A stretch of 39,346 nucleotides of DNA from NCBI RefSeq assembly GCF_013464915.1, contig NZ_RAVT01000013.1, positions 72,149 to 111,494 on the forward strand, given 5' to 3'. The stretch is from Stenotrophomonas maltophilia (lineage in GTDB: Bacteria > Pseudomonadota > Gammaproteobacteria > Xanthomonadales > Xanthomonadaceae). The number at the start of each line of letters is the position of its first letter. Positions within the stretch are counted from its first letter, which is position 1. Positions 31,504-39,324 of this stretch are shown piece after piece. Position numbers and translations under genes: made by a program. The notes under the pieces are model-generated. The model was not told where the DNA came from. It ran no database searches and saw only the letters and a program-made list of their open reading frames with translations.

Positions 31504-33024
31504 TCAGAACTTCCTGACGTCGTTCATCGCAGCACGCAGGAATTCGCGGTCAAGCGCCGCAGCGCCCGGCTCGCGCCGCGCTTGGACTGCATCAAGAATG
31601 CTCATCCACGCCATGTAGATCTGCTCGCGCTCTTCGGTTTCGATGAATCCGCTGTGGCGGTCCAGTGCGTTGAAGCCTTCGGTGTAGTCGCGGCCGATCT
31701 GCGCCAGTGCCGCGCCCAATCCCGTTGTGTCCCCGCCACCGGTGCTCAGCTTCAATGCCTCGGTGCAGGCCTTGCGATACAGCGTGGCGGCCTTCTTCGC
31801 CTGCACGGCACTGACATGCGCGCTGCCTTCCCAGTTGCGGAATGGGTTGTCCAGGTTGGCGGCCAGCCATTCGGGCCTGCGCAGTTGTCCCACGTCCAGA
31901 TCCAGGCCTTTGGCCACCTCGCCCTTGTAGGCCTTCTTGATGGCGGTACCGAGTTCGATCGGCAGGCTGTGCAGCCACAGCCGACACAAGCGGGGCCAGC
32001 ATTCCGGTGCCGGAAACAGTGCTTCGGCAGGAGGGAAGAGCTCGCTGCCGCCAAGGGTATGCAGCTGCCGTAGATCGCCCAGGTGGTGCAACTGATGCAG
32101 CACGCAGGGGGCGCCGCTGATGGTCAGTGATTGCAGTTCTGGGAACTGCCCGGCGATGCGTGCGGCATCGAGTTCGCGTACCTCGCGCAACTGCAGTTCA
32201 CCGAGACGCGGCAGCCCCAGGCCTGGCAGCAGCGGATCGGTGCTGATGAGGGTCAGCCAGCGGCCTTCGTCTTCGGCGTGGATGATCAGGCCGGGATCGA
32301 TGCTGCCGGTCAGTGTCAGGCGATCCAGCTGCGGGTTGAGGTGGAGCGATCGCAGGCCGGTGACATCGATCGTCATCTGCAGGAGCCTGGTTCCTCGCAC
32401 ATCGGCGTCAGTCTCCTGCTGGCCACTGATCTGCAAGGTATGGATCAACGGTCGTGTACGCAGCCACGGCAGCAGGCCCGGCACCGGTGTGCTGATCTCC
32501 AGCTGGGTGAGCAGCGGCAGGGCATCGAATACAGACAGTGACGGCGCACGGTTCAGGGTCGCGCTGTCCAGTTGGCGGGTGCAGCGACGCACCGGAAAGG
32601 CATCGCTTTCCAGTACCACGCTCTGGTCTTGCGGCACGGACATCGCGGCGTGGAATGCGCGCACGGCATCGGTATCCAGTGCATCCCACTTGCGTTGCGC
32701 GACCCATTCGGCGCCATCGGGCCAGCTGCCATAAGTTCTCGGACGATCGGCGATCAGCGGCTCGCGCCAGCCCACCTGCCGGAAATCGCGCGGGACGCGC
32801 TTGCCTACCCAGCGGTGCAGGATCGCGGGCGCCGCACGGAACGGGCTGAAGCGGGCAGGTTGCATGGCTGCAACGGCGGCGGCATCCGGCAGGGCACTGC
32901 CCACCCAGTCCAGTGCCAGGATGGCGAAGCTGCCGTCCTCCGTATTCTGGTGGGTGAGCTGGTAGGCCACGTAGGCGCCCAGGCGTGCGTTGTGGACGAC
33001 GTGGATTTCACCCGCGACGGGCAT
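31504..33024 (-). CDS. Uncharacterised protein with leucine-rich-like middle region
   Basis: I do not recognise this 506-residue protein. It has no signal peptide or membrane segment. Residues about 165-330 have a leucine-rich-repeat-like rhythm (LTQLEIS, IHTLQISG, LRSLHLNP, LDRLTLTG, LGELQLREV, LQSLTISG, LRQLHTLGG). The N-terminal part is Trp-rich (FRQVGWREPLI, YGSWPDGAEWVAQRKW), and the C-terminal 130 residues are helical. ATG 33024 has AAGGAG 8 nt upstream and is well supported. SMAG repeats flank both ends, so it is probably a single-gene unit. Confidence 0.75.
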   Translation of the reverse strand: MPVAGEIHVVHNARLGAYVAYQLTHQNTEDGSFAILALDWVGSALPDAAAVAAMQPARFSPFRAAPAILHRWVGKRVPRDFRQVGWREPLIADRPRTYGSWPDGAEWVAQRKWDALDTDAVRAFHAAMSVPQDQSVVLESDAFPVRRCTRQLDSATLNRAPSLSVFDALPLLTQLEISTPVPGLLPWLRTRPLIHTLQISGQQETDADVRGTRLLQMTIDVTGLRSLHLNPQLDRLTLTGSIDPGLIIHAEDEGRWLTLISTDPLLPGLGLPRLGELQLREVRELDAARIAGQFPELQSLTISGAPCVLHQLHHLGDLRQLHTLGGSELFPPAEALFPAPECWPRLCRLWLHSLPIELGTAIKKAYKGEVAKGLDLDVGQLRRPEWLAANLDNPFRNWEGSAHVSAVQAKKAATLYRKACTEALKLSTGGGDTTGLGAALAQIGRDYTEGFNALDRHSGFIETEEREQIYMAWMSILDAVQARREPGAAALDREFLRAAMNDVRKF

Positions 33025-33060
33025 GCAACGCTCCTTGTTTCCATGCGTCGAAACATCGCG

Positions 33061-33134
33061 GTAGCGCCGGCCGCTGGCCGGCATCCAGATTCGCCGCGAA
33101 GATCATGGTATTGCCGGCCCGCGGCCGGCACTGC
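33061..33134. repeat. Inverted pair of SMAG-type palindromes
   Basis: Unit 1 is GTAG-CGCCGGCC-GCT-GGCCGGC (33061-33082). Unit 2, on minus, is TGCCGGCC-CGC-GGCCGGCA followed by CTGC, i.e. GCAG in place of GTAG (33112-33134). It fills the gap between the M23 gene and the uncharacterised gene. Confidence 0.75.
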
Positions 33135-33136
33135 CG

Positions 33137-33985
33137 TTACTTCCGCTCCAGCACCAGCAACGGATCGATGCGGGTGTCGAACCAGTTCATGCCCCAGTGC
33201 AGGTGCGGGCCGGTGGCGCGGCCGGTGGCGCCGACCGCCGCAATCACCTGGCCCTGCTCGACACGGTCACCCACCTTCACGTCGATGCGCGAAAGGTGCA
33301 GGAAGTTGGAGCTGACCCCGAAACCGTGGTCGAGCAGCAGCGTGCCGCCGGTCAGGTACAGGTCGGGGCCGGCGAAGGTGACGATGCCGGCGGCCGGTGC
33401 CTTGACCGGCGTGCCGGTCGGCACCGCGATGTCCATGCCGGAATGACCGGCGCCGGGCTGCCCGTTGTACACGCGCGCATTGCCGAAGCGACCGCTGATG
33501 CGGCCCTGCACCGGCCAGATGAAGGTCTGCGTGAAATCGGTACGGTCGTCATCGCGGGCACGCGCGGCGGTCACCTGCGCCTGCTCGCGCTTGATCCGCT
33601 CGGCAATCGCCGGCGGCGGATTGACCGTCTTCGGCGGCACGCCGTTGACCCGCTCGGTGGGCCAGTCGCGCGGCGTCACCGCGATGGTCACGGTTTCACT
33701 GCCGCCGTCGGCGCGCTGCACCTGCACGCGCAACGGGCCCTTCTCGTCGCGGCCGATGCCGAACACTACGCTGCCGTAGTTGCTCACCCGCAGCTGGCGG
33801 CCGGCGTACTGCACGCGGCTGCCAGCGGGTACCTTGCCGATCACCAGGGCGCCCTGCGACGCGCTGGCCGGGAACACCACGCGGCTGTCGATCAGGCTGC
33901 CGATGCCGTCCTGCGCCTGCGCCGGGGATGAGGAAAACAGGGGCGCGGCCAGCAGCAGCGCCCCGAACAGAAGTGCCGGACGCAT
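33137..33985 (-). CDS. M23 family metallopeptidase, secreted
   Basis: This 282-residue protein has a Sec signal peptide (LLFGALLLAAPLFSSSPAQA). A beta-rich N-terminal region precedes a LytM domain at about 165-275. Zinc ligands are present in GHSGMDIAVPTG (HxxxD) and TGPHLHWGM (HxH), so it should be an active peptidoglycan endopeptidase, unlike degenerate EnvC/NlpD relatives. The start overlaps the pyrC stop (TGATG at 33983-33987), indicating translational coupling. Gene order on this strand is yidD, pyrC, M23. Confidence 0.92.
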   Translation of the reverse strand: MRPALLFGALLLAAPLFSSSPAQAQDGIGSLIDSRVVFPASASQGALVIGKVPAGSRVQYAGRQLRVSNYGSVVFGIGRDEKGPLRVQVQRADGGSETVTIAVTPRDWPTERVNGVPPKTVNPPPAIAERIKREQAQVTAARARDDDRTDFTQTFIWPVQGRISGRFGNARVYNGQPGAGHSGMDIAVPTGTPVKAPAAGIVTFAGPDLYLTGGTLLLDHGFGVSSNFLHLSRIDVKVGDRVEQGQVIAAVGATGRATGPHLHWGMNWFDTRIDPLLVLERK

Positions 33986-35331
33986 CAGCGGTCGTAGGTC
34001 ATGCGCTGGCCGGCGGGTTCACCCACCAGCTTGCTGCCGTCCCACACCTGCTGGCCGTTGACCCAGGTGGAGGCGATGCGCGAACGGAAGGTGGTGCCTT
34101 CGAACGGCGACCAGCCGCACTTGGACAGGACGTCCTCGCGCTTGACCGTGAACGGCACGTCTTCCACCAGCACCAGGTCGGCGAAGTAACCCTCGCGCAG
34201 GAAGCCGCGCTCTTCCACGTCGAACAGCTGTGCCGGCGCGTGTGCGAACTTCTGCACCACCTGTTCGCGGGTCAGCTTGCCTTCGTGCACGCGCTCCAGC
34301 GCGGCCACCAGCGCGTACTGCACCAGCGGCAGTCCCGACGGCGCCTGCGCGTAGGGCTTCTGCTTCTCTTCCCAGGTGTGCGGCGCATGGTCGGTGGCCA
34401 GCACGTCCAGCACGTCGTCGGCCAGCGCGGCGGTGATCGCCTCGCGGTCGGACACTTCCTTGATCGCCGGGTTGCACTTGATCAGGTTGCCCTTGGTCGC
34501 GTAATCCGGGCGCGCGAAGTGCAGGAAGTGCACGCAGGTCTCGGCGGTGATCTGCTTGCGGCTGCCGTCGGCGCGGATCAGCGGGCCCTTCTCGAACAGC
34601 GCCAGCTCATCGGCGGTGGAGATGTGCAGCACGTGCAGGCGGGTGCCGTGCTTGCGTGCCAGCGACATCGCCAGGCGGGTCGACTTGATGCACGCTTCGC
34701 GCGAGCGGATGTCCGGGTGCATGTCCGGCGTCAGCGCATCACCGTACTTTTCCTGGAAGGCCTTCAGGTTGGCATCGATCATCGGTGTGTCTTCGCAGTG
34801 CGTGATGATCGGGGTCGGGCATTCGCGGAAGATCGCGTCCAGCGTTTCCGGGTTGTCCACCAGCATGTTGCCGGTGGAGGCCCCCATGAACACCTTCACG
34901 CCCGGGGCCTTCTTCGGGTCCAGCGCACGGATCGCGTCCAGGTTGTCATTGCTGGCGCCGTGGTAGAAGCCGTAGTTGGCCCAGGCGCGGCCGCGCGCCA
35001 GTTCGTACTTGGCTTCCAGGATGGTGGAATCCAGGGTCGGCGGGTTGGTGTTGGGCATGTCCATGAAGCTGGTCAGGCCGCCGGCCACGGCGGCCGCCGA
35101 TTCGCTGGCGATGTCACCCTTGTGGGTCAGGCCCGGTTCGCGGAAATGCACCTGGTCGTCGATCATGCCGGGCAGCAGCCAGCGCCCGGCCGCGTCCACC
35201 ACCTGCTCGCCGTCGCGCGGCGTCAGGCCGCTGCCGATCTGCGCGATGCGGCCGTTCTCGATGCGCAGGTCGCCGTCGAAGGTGCGGCCTTCGTTGACCA
35301 TCCGGGCGTTGGTGATGAGGGTGGAGGACAT
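33985..35331 (-). CDS. pyrC: Dihydroorotase
   Basis: This enzyme cyclises N-carbamoyl-aspartate to dihydroorotate in pyrimidine synthesis. The 448 residues are class I-like. Metal-site segments include LPGMIDDQVHFREPG near 54-68, KVFMGASTGNML (candidate carboxylated Lys), ITHCEDTPM, LHVLHISTADEL and LATDHAPH. The first zinc motif reads QxH in place of HxH, a subfamily feature I have seen described in other dihydroorotases of this branch but cannot verify here. ATG 35331 follows the yidD stop by one base, and its stop overlaps the M23 start. Confidence 0.92.
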   Translation of the reverse strand: MSSTLITNARMVNEGRTFDGDLRIENGRIAQIGSGLTPRDGEQVVDAAGRWLLPGMIDDQVHFREPGLTHKGDIASESAAAVAGGLTSFMDMPNTNPPTLDSTILEAKYELARGRAWANYGFYHGASNDNLDAIRALDPKKAPGVKVFMGASTGNMLVDNPETLDAIFRECPTPIITHCEDTPMIDANLKAFQEKYGDALTPDMHPDIRSREACIKSTRLAMSLARKHGTRLHVLHISTADELALFEKGPLIRADGSRKQITAETCVHFLHFARPDYATKGNLIKCNPAIKEVSDREAITAALADDVLDVLATDHAPHTWEEKQKPYAQAPSGLPLVQYALVAALERVHEGKLTREQVVQKFAHAPAQLFDVEERGFLREGYFADLVLVEDVPFTVKREDVLSKCGWSPFEGTTFRSRIASTWVNGQQVWDGSKLVGEPAGQRMTYDR

Positions 35332-35332
35332 G

Positions 35333-35587
35333 TCAGTGTTTTCCTGTGCAACGGCAAGAGGGGGCGTGGGTGGATTCGGGCACCGGGTCGAAGCCGCCGG
35401 GATGGAACGGGTGGCAGCGGCCCAGCCGGCGCGCAGCCAGCCAGCTGCCGCGCAGCGGACCGTGTCGGGAGATGGCGTCCATCGCGTATTCAGAACAGCT
35501 CGGCACGAAACGGCAACGCGGCCCCAGCAGGGGGCTGATGAAGCGCTTGTAGAAGCGCAGCAGGGCAATGAGCAGGCGCGAGATCAC
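35333..35587 (-). CDS. yidD: Membrane protein insertion efficiency factor YidD
   Basis: This small amphipathic protein helps YidC insert inner-membrane proteins. Its 84 residues match the family: [25 protein letters not shown] with paired Cys, [24 protein letters not shown], and a short Cys/His-containing tail. Translation begins at GTG 35587, with no clear Shine-Dalgarno. It is one base from pyrC, so the two are translationally linked. It more often sits in the rnpA-yidC cluster. Confidence 0.93.
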   Translation of the reverse strand: MISRLLIALLRFYKRFISPLLGPRCRFVPSCSEYAMDAISRHGPLRGSWLAARRLGRCHPFHPGGFDPVPESTHAPSCRCTGKH

Positions 35588-35598
35588 CCAGTCATCTT

Positions 35599-35612
35599 AT
35601 GCCAGTTGGCAT
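35599..35612. promoter_or_regulatory. ATGCCA-GT-TGGCAT palindrome upstream of yidD
   Basis: A 14-bp palindrome lies 12 bp before the yidD GTG. It could be an operator or part of the minus-strand promoter; no function is known. Confidence 0.3.
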
Positions 35613-35642
35613 GAAGGCCGCATTTGTGCAGGATGGGCCGTT

Positions 35643-35781
35643 GGTCGCATGTCGCCGATGGCCTGCGACCGGTACCAGCACCTTCGGGTGCTGGCCAGGT
35701 TCCGTACCGCGCAAGGCGGTCCGTGTTCGTCGGACTGCCCCTTGGGCACCTTGACTCCAGGACTGAATGGAGCAGGGTGCC
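35643..35781. ncRNA. Candidate structured RNA region, strand unknown
   Basis: Four consecutive stems occupy this stretch. GGTCGCA/TGCGACC is at 35643-35670. CCAGCACC-TTCG-GGTGCTGG is at 35675-35694, with a stable UUCG loop. ACCGC/GCGGT is at 35706-35720. A 13-bp stem with one bulged A and a 10-nt loop is at 35745-35781. No convincing ORF runs through it. It could be a small RNA, a leader of yidD on minus, or an upstream element for the DksA-like gene. I match it to no known RNA family. Confidence 0.35.
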
Positions 35782-35785
35782 GAGG

Positions 35786-35814
35786 TTGCTGCTGCGGGTC
35801 GGGTAGGCTATAAA
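35786..35814 (+). promoter_or_regulatory. Sigma-70-like promoter of the DksA-like gene
   Basis: TTGCTG (35786-35791), a 17-bp spacer and TATAAA (35809-35814) give good spacing. The predicted start near 35821 leaves a leader of about 38 nt containing the AAGGAAG ribosome-binding site (35843-35849). Confidence 0.6.
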
Positions 35815-35858
35815 GGCCCGCTTTCCCGGGCCCCGGGGAATCCAAGGAAGAGCGTTTC

Positions 35859-37088
35859 GTGGCTGCTAAAAAAACTGCAAAGAAGGCCGCAACGGCCGCC
35901 AAGAAAACCGCCAAGCCTGTTGTGAAGAAGTTGGCGGCAAAGCCCGTTGCCAGGAAACCGGCCAGCAAGCCGGCGACCAAGGCAGCGTCCTCGCAACCGG
36001 CGGCCAGGAAGGCCACCGCAAAGAAAACGCCGGTCAAGGCAACCAAGCCGGTGGCGAAGAAGGCCGCTGCGCCTGCCAAGGCCAAGCCCGCCGCTGCCAG
36101 CAAGAAGGCGCCGGTGGTGAAGAAGGCCGCCAGCAAGGCCGCGCCGGTCAAGAAGGCCGCCGCCAAGCCGGCGGCGAAGAAGGCAGCAGCCAAGCCGGCG
36201 CCGAAGGCGGTGGTGAAGAAGGCTGCAGCCAAGCCCGTCGCCAAACCGGCGGCCAGGAAGGTCGCTGCGGCCAAACCGGTCGCCACGCCTGCCGCTGTAA
36301 AGAAGGTTGCCAAGAATGTTGCCGCGCCGGCCGCAAAGCCGACCCCGGCCCCAGTAGTGAAGTCCGCACCGAAGCCTGCTGCCAAGCCGGCTCCGGCCAA
36401 GCCTGTCCCGGCCAAGACCGTGGCAGTGGCGGCAGCCCAACCGGCCTCCAAGCCGGCCCCGGCCGCCGCTCCTGTCGCTTCGACGGCCCCGCAATCCAAG
36501 AATCCCGTGCCCGTTTCGAAATCGCCTGCCAAAACCGCCGTGAAATCCGATTCCGCCCCGAAGACCGTGTCGCGCCCTGTCGGCAAGGTTGCCGTGGCCG
36601 TCGCCGCCCGCTCGGCGGCACCGGCCCCGCGCAGCAAGTACAAGGTGGTCGAGTACAAGACCGACGAGGCCACCGGCCGCCCGATCCTGCCGGCTGGCTA
36701 CAAGCCGTCCTCGGAAGAGGAATACATGAGCTCGCTGCAGCAGGAGTACTTCCGCCAGCGCCTGCAGAACTGGCGCGCTGACCTGGTGGAAGAGTCCAAG
36801 CAGACCATCGAGAACCTGCGCGAGGAAGTGCGTGACATCGGCGACGAAGCCGAGCGCGCGACCCGCGAGACCGAGAACTCGCTGGAACTGCGTACCCGCG
36901 ACCGCTACCGCAAGCTGATCGGCAAGATCGACAGCACCCTCAAGCGCCTGGAAGCAGGCGACTACGGCTACTGCGTCGACACCGGCGAAGAAATCGGCCT
37001 GGAGCGCCTGGAAGCGCGCTTGACCGCCGAGCGCACCATCGACGCCCAGGAGCGTTGGGAGCACCTGCAGAAGCAGCAGGGCGACTGA
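35859..37088 (+). CDS. DksA/TraR-family protein with histone-H1-like N-terminal tail
   Basis: The 409 residues start at GTG 35859, with AAGGAAG about 9 nt upstream. Residues about 2-255 are a Lys/Ala/Pro low-complexity tail (repeats such as AKKAA, KPAAK) like histone H1, probably DNA- or RNA-binding. Residues about 261-409 form a DksA module: coiled coil with EVRDIGDEAERA, where Asp326, Asp329 and Ala331 match the DxxDxA tip that acts in the RNA polymerase secondary channel, then SLELRTRDRYRKLIGKI. The zinc finger retains only Cys372; the other three positions are Thr or Ala (CVDT, RTIDA). It therefore resembles zinc-independent DksA2-type proteins. Confidence 0.9.
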   Translation: MAAKKTAKKAATAAKKTAKPVVKKLAAKPVARKPASKPATKAASSQPAARKATAKKTPVKATKPVAKKAAAPAKAKPAAASKKAPVVKKAASKAAPVKKAAAKPAAKKAAAKPAPKAVVKKAAAKPVAKPAARKVAAAKPVATPAAVKKVAKNVAAPAAKPTPAPVVKSAPKPAAKPAPAKPVPAKTVAVAAAQPASKPAPAAAPVASTAPQSKNPVPVSKSPAKTAVKSDSAPKTVSRPVGKVAVAVAARSAAPAPRSKYKVVEYKTDEATGRPILPAGYKPSSEEEYMSSLQQEYFRQRLQNWRADLVEESKQTIENLREEVRDIGDEAERATRETENSLELRTRDRYRKLIGKIDSTLKRLEAGDYGYCVDTGEEIGLERLEARLTAERTIDAQERWEHLQKQQGD

Positions 37089-37113
37089 TTCCTGATCGTT
37101 GTATGGTCATGCG

Positions 37114-37140
37114 AAAAACCCGGCCTCGGCCGGGTTTTTT
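37114..37140 (+). terminator. Intrinsic terminator of the DksA-like gene
   Basis: AAAAACCCGGCC (37114-37125), loop TC, then GGCCGGGTTTTT (37128-37139) with a six-T run, 26 bp after the stop. A textbook rho-independent terminator. Confidence 0.93.
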
Positions 37141-37230
37141 GTTGGGAGGTGGTTGGCTGGGTAGAACGGCGCCTTCCGGGTATCGGACCCACCCGCAGGC
37201 TCTCGACGGTTTCCTGCGTGCGCGGTTGCT

Positions 37231-37254
37231 GTAAAGCCGAGCCCATGCTCGGCT
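37231..37254 (+). repeat. Degenerate SMAG palindrome
   Basis: GTAA-AGCCGAGC-CCAT-GCTCGGCT is a stem of 8 bp with GTAA in place of GTAG. It pairs in layout with the minus-strand unit at 37314-37336. Confidence 0.6.
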
Positions 37255-37280
37255 CAGGCCGAAGCCGGAGGGCAAGGAAG

Positions 37281-37314
37281 AGCAAAAGCAAAAGCAAAAG
37301 CAAAAGCAAAAGCA
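37281..37314 (+). repeat. Hexanucleotide tandem repeat (AGCAAA)5-6
   Basis: Five complete AGCAAA copies plus AGCA run directly into a SMAG palindrome. This is the longest simple repeat in the window and a likely site of length variation. Confidence 0.93.
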
Positions 37315-37336
37315 GCCAAGCATGGCTTGGCTCTAC
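37314..37336 (-). repeat. SMAG palindrome
   Basis: AGCCAAGC-ATG-GCTTGGCT followed by CTAC is a minus-strand SMAG unit abutting the AGCAAA tract. Confidence 0.8.
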
Positions 37337-37369
37337 CAAGGGCGGTCATGCGTGCGCTCGCGGCTGTTG

Positions 37370-37556
37370 GGTCCGCCTTGTAGCGAGCCGAGCACCGCAG
37401 GGGAATCAGGGGCGAAGAGGCGCCGCTGTTTGAGCGCAGCGAGTTCGGCGCCGCCCCCTGATTCACCGAGGAGCACAGGGCACCGGCGCGCAGCGCCGGC
37501 TCGCGGATGGCGGAGCGTTTCTTTGGTTACTTTCTTTTCGCGAAAAGAAAGTGACA
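37370..37556 (-). repeat. Copy C of the 190-bp repeat
   Basis: Read on minus, this matches copy A (20545-20730) over nearly its full length. It has the head palindrome with ACTTTCTTTTCG arms (37529-37552), AACCAAAGAAACGCTCCGCC, GTGAATCAGGGG, CTCGCTGCGCTC and CCCTGATTCCCCTGCG blocks. It lies 72 bp beyond the MFS gene stop. With the SMAG pair and hexamer tract it makes up the 37141-37627 gene-free stretch. Confidence 0.85.
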
Positions 37557-37627
37557 AACCCGTTCATCGAGGGAAAGTGACGTGGCCAGGCAAACGCCCG
37601 GCGCCGCCGAACGCGCTCTCCGCGGGG

Positions 37628-38875
37628 TCACTGCAGATCACGCAAATTCAGTTCCCGCAGCGTCGGGTTCTTCCACGCCGTGATCCCGGCCACGCTCAGC
37701 ACCGCGAACCCACCCAGCACCACGGCCGGTACCAGACCGAGCAGACGCGCCATGGTGCCGGCATAGAACGCGCCCAGCTCGTTGGACGAGCTGATGAAGA
37801 TGCCGTTGATCGACGATACCCGCCCGCGCATTTCTTCCGGCGTGGCCAGCTGCAGGATGGTCGAGCGGATCACCACCGAGACGCCGTCGAAGGCCCCGTA
37901 GAACAGCAGGATCAGCGCCGACAGCCAGAAGTGCTGCGACAGCCCGAAGCTGATCACGCACAGGCCGAACCCGGCCACCGCGAACAGCAGCACGCGACCG
38001 GCATTGCGGTGCAGCGGGTGGCGGGCCAGCCACAGGCCCACGCACACCGAACCCAGCGCCGGCATCGCGCGCAGGATGCCCAGGCCTTCCGGGCCGTGAT
38101 GCAGGATTTCGTGCAGGAACGCAGGCAGCATCGCCACCACGCCGCCCAGCAGCACCGAGAACATGTCCAGCGCCATCGCGCCGACCATGATCCGGTTGCC
38201 GACCACGAAGCGCGCACCTTCGGCGATGCTCTTGAAGATCGGTGCGGCCGGACCGGTGTGCACTGGCTCTTCCACTTTCAGCGTGGCCAGGCAGGCCATC
38301 GCCACCAGTGCGAAGCCGGTGGCAACGGCATAGGACAGGCCCTTGCCGCCGAAGCCGACCAGCACGCCGCCCAGCGCCGGGCCGGCGACCATGCCGGCCT
38401 GGAACACCACCGCGCCGAGCCCGGCACCGCGCGCGAACTGATCGCGCGCCAGCACGCGCGCGAACAGTGCGTTGTAGATCGGCGACAGGAAGGCACGGAC
38501 CATGCCGGTCAGGGCGATGGCCGCATAGATCGGCCATACCCCTTCAAACGGAAGCCAACCCGTGGCGACGCCGGTCAGCACCAGCGCCGTGGCGATCAGC
38601 CCGGAACAGGCCACCATGCCCAGCCGGCGCCGTGGCAGGTGATCAACCAGATAGCCGGCGAACGGCGCCACGCAGAAGAACGGCAGCACCTCGGCCAGGC
38701 CAACCAGGCCCAGCGAGAACGGATTGCGGGTGACTTCGTAGATGTGCCAGCCGACAGTGACCGCGACCACCTGGTAGGACAGCATCGCGAAGATGCGGTA
38801 GGCCAGCAGCTTGGCGAAACCTGGCCGGGACAGCAGGCCCAGCGCGGTGTCCTCGGCTGTGGCAGGCTCGCTCAC
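37628..38875 (-). CDS. MFS transporter (EntS-like exporter family)
   Basis: This 415-residue inner-membrane protein is predicted to have about 12 transmembrane helices. The N-terminal RPGFAKLLAYRIFAMLSYQVVAVTVGWHIYEVTRNP and the loop DHLPRRRLGM (motif A position) match the MFS_3/EntS group of exporters. The second half has GRVSSINGIFISSSNELGAFYAG. The substrate is not predictable. The ATG at 38875 overlaps the sufE stop (ATGA), so the two are translationally coupled, though no functional link is obvious. Confidence 0.88.
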   Translation of the reverse strand: MSEPATAEDTALGLLSRPGFAKLLAYRIFAMLSYQVVAVTVGWHIYEVTRNPFSLGLVGLAEVLPFFCVAPFAGYLVDHLPRRRLGMVACSGLIATALVLTGVATGWLPFEGVWPIYAAIALTGMVRAFLSPIYNALFARVLARDQFARGAGLGAVVFQAGMVAGPALGGVLVGFGGKGLSYAVATGFALVAMACLATLKVEEPVHTGPAAPIFKSIAEGARFVVGNRIMVGAMALDMFSVLLGGVVAMLPAFLHEILHHGPEGLGILRAMPALGSVCVGLWLARHPLHRNAGRVLLFAVAGFGLCVISFGLSQHFWLSALILLFYGAFDGVSVVIRSTILQLATPEEMRGRVSSINGIFISSSNELGAFYAGTMARLLGLVPAVVLGGFAVLSVAGITAWKNPTLRELNLRDLQ

Positions 38876-39324
38876 GACGGGTCGCGCTGCAGCTGGGCCT
38901 GAGCGGTCTCGCGGATGAACGCCAGCATCGCCGCCACGCCGTTGCTGCGGGTGGGGGAGAGGTGGCGGGCCAGGCCGATGTCCTGGATGTAGCTGGGCTC
39001 GGTATCCAGGATCTCCTGCGCCGAGCGCCCGGAGTACACGCGCAGGGCCAGGAAGATCAAGCCGGAAACGATGGCCGAATCACTGATGGCGTGGAAGCGC
39101 AGTGACTGCGCATTGCCTTCCGGCACGATCCAGACCATCGACTGGCAGCCGAGCAGGCGATGCTCTTCGGTCTTCCATTCGTCCGGGAAGGCGGGCAGCT
39201 TGCGGCCGAGGTCGATCAGGTACTGGTAGCGCTCGGACCAGTCGCCGAAGAAGCCGAATTCCTCGGCGATGGCGGTCTGGGCCTCGGCGGCGGTGGGTTC
39301 AAGCGGGAACGGGGAGTCGGTCAC
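38872..39324 (-). CDS. sufE: SufE family cysteine-desulfurase acceptor
   Basis: SufE accepts persulfide sulfur from SufS and passes it to the SUF iron-sulfur scaffold. The 150 residues have the active Cys at position 60 in HRLLGCQSMVWI; DLGRKLPAFPDEWKTEEH precedes it and SGLIFLALRVYSGRSAQEIL follows. Translation starts at GTG 39324 with only a weak purine tract upstream. It lies apart from any suf cluster in this window. A CsdE-type role is an alternative. Confidence 0.93.
   Translation of the reverse strand: MTDSPFPLEPTAAEAQTAIAEEFGFFGDWSERYQYLIDLGRKLPAFPDEWKTEEHRLLGCQSMVWIVPEGNAQSLRFHAISDSAIVSGLIFLALRVYSGRSAQEILDTEPSYIQDIGLARHLSPTRSNGVAAMLAFIRETAQAQLQRDPS

Noticed and set aside
35808..37064. 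418-codon minus-strand frame opposite the DksA-like gene
   Set aside because: Gly/Arg/Leu shadow produced by the Lys/Ala/Pro codon pattern of the real gene.
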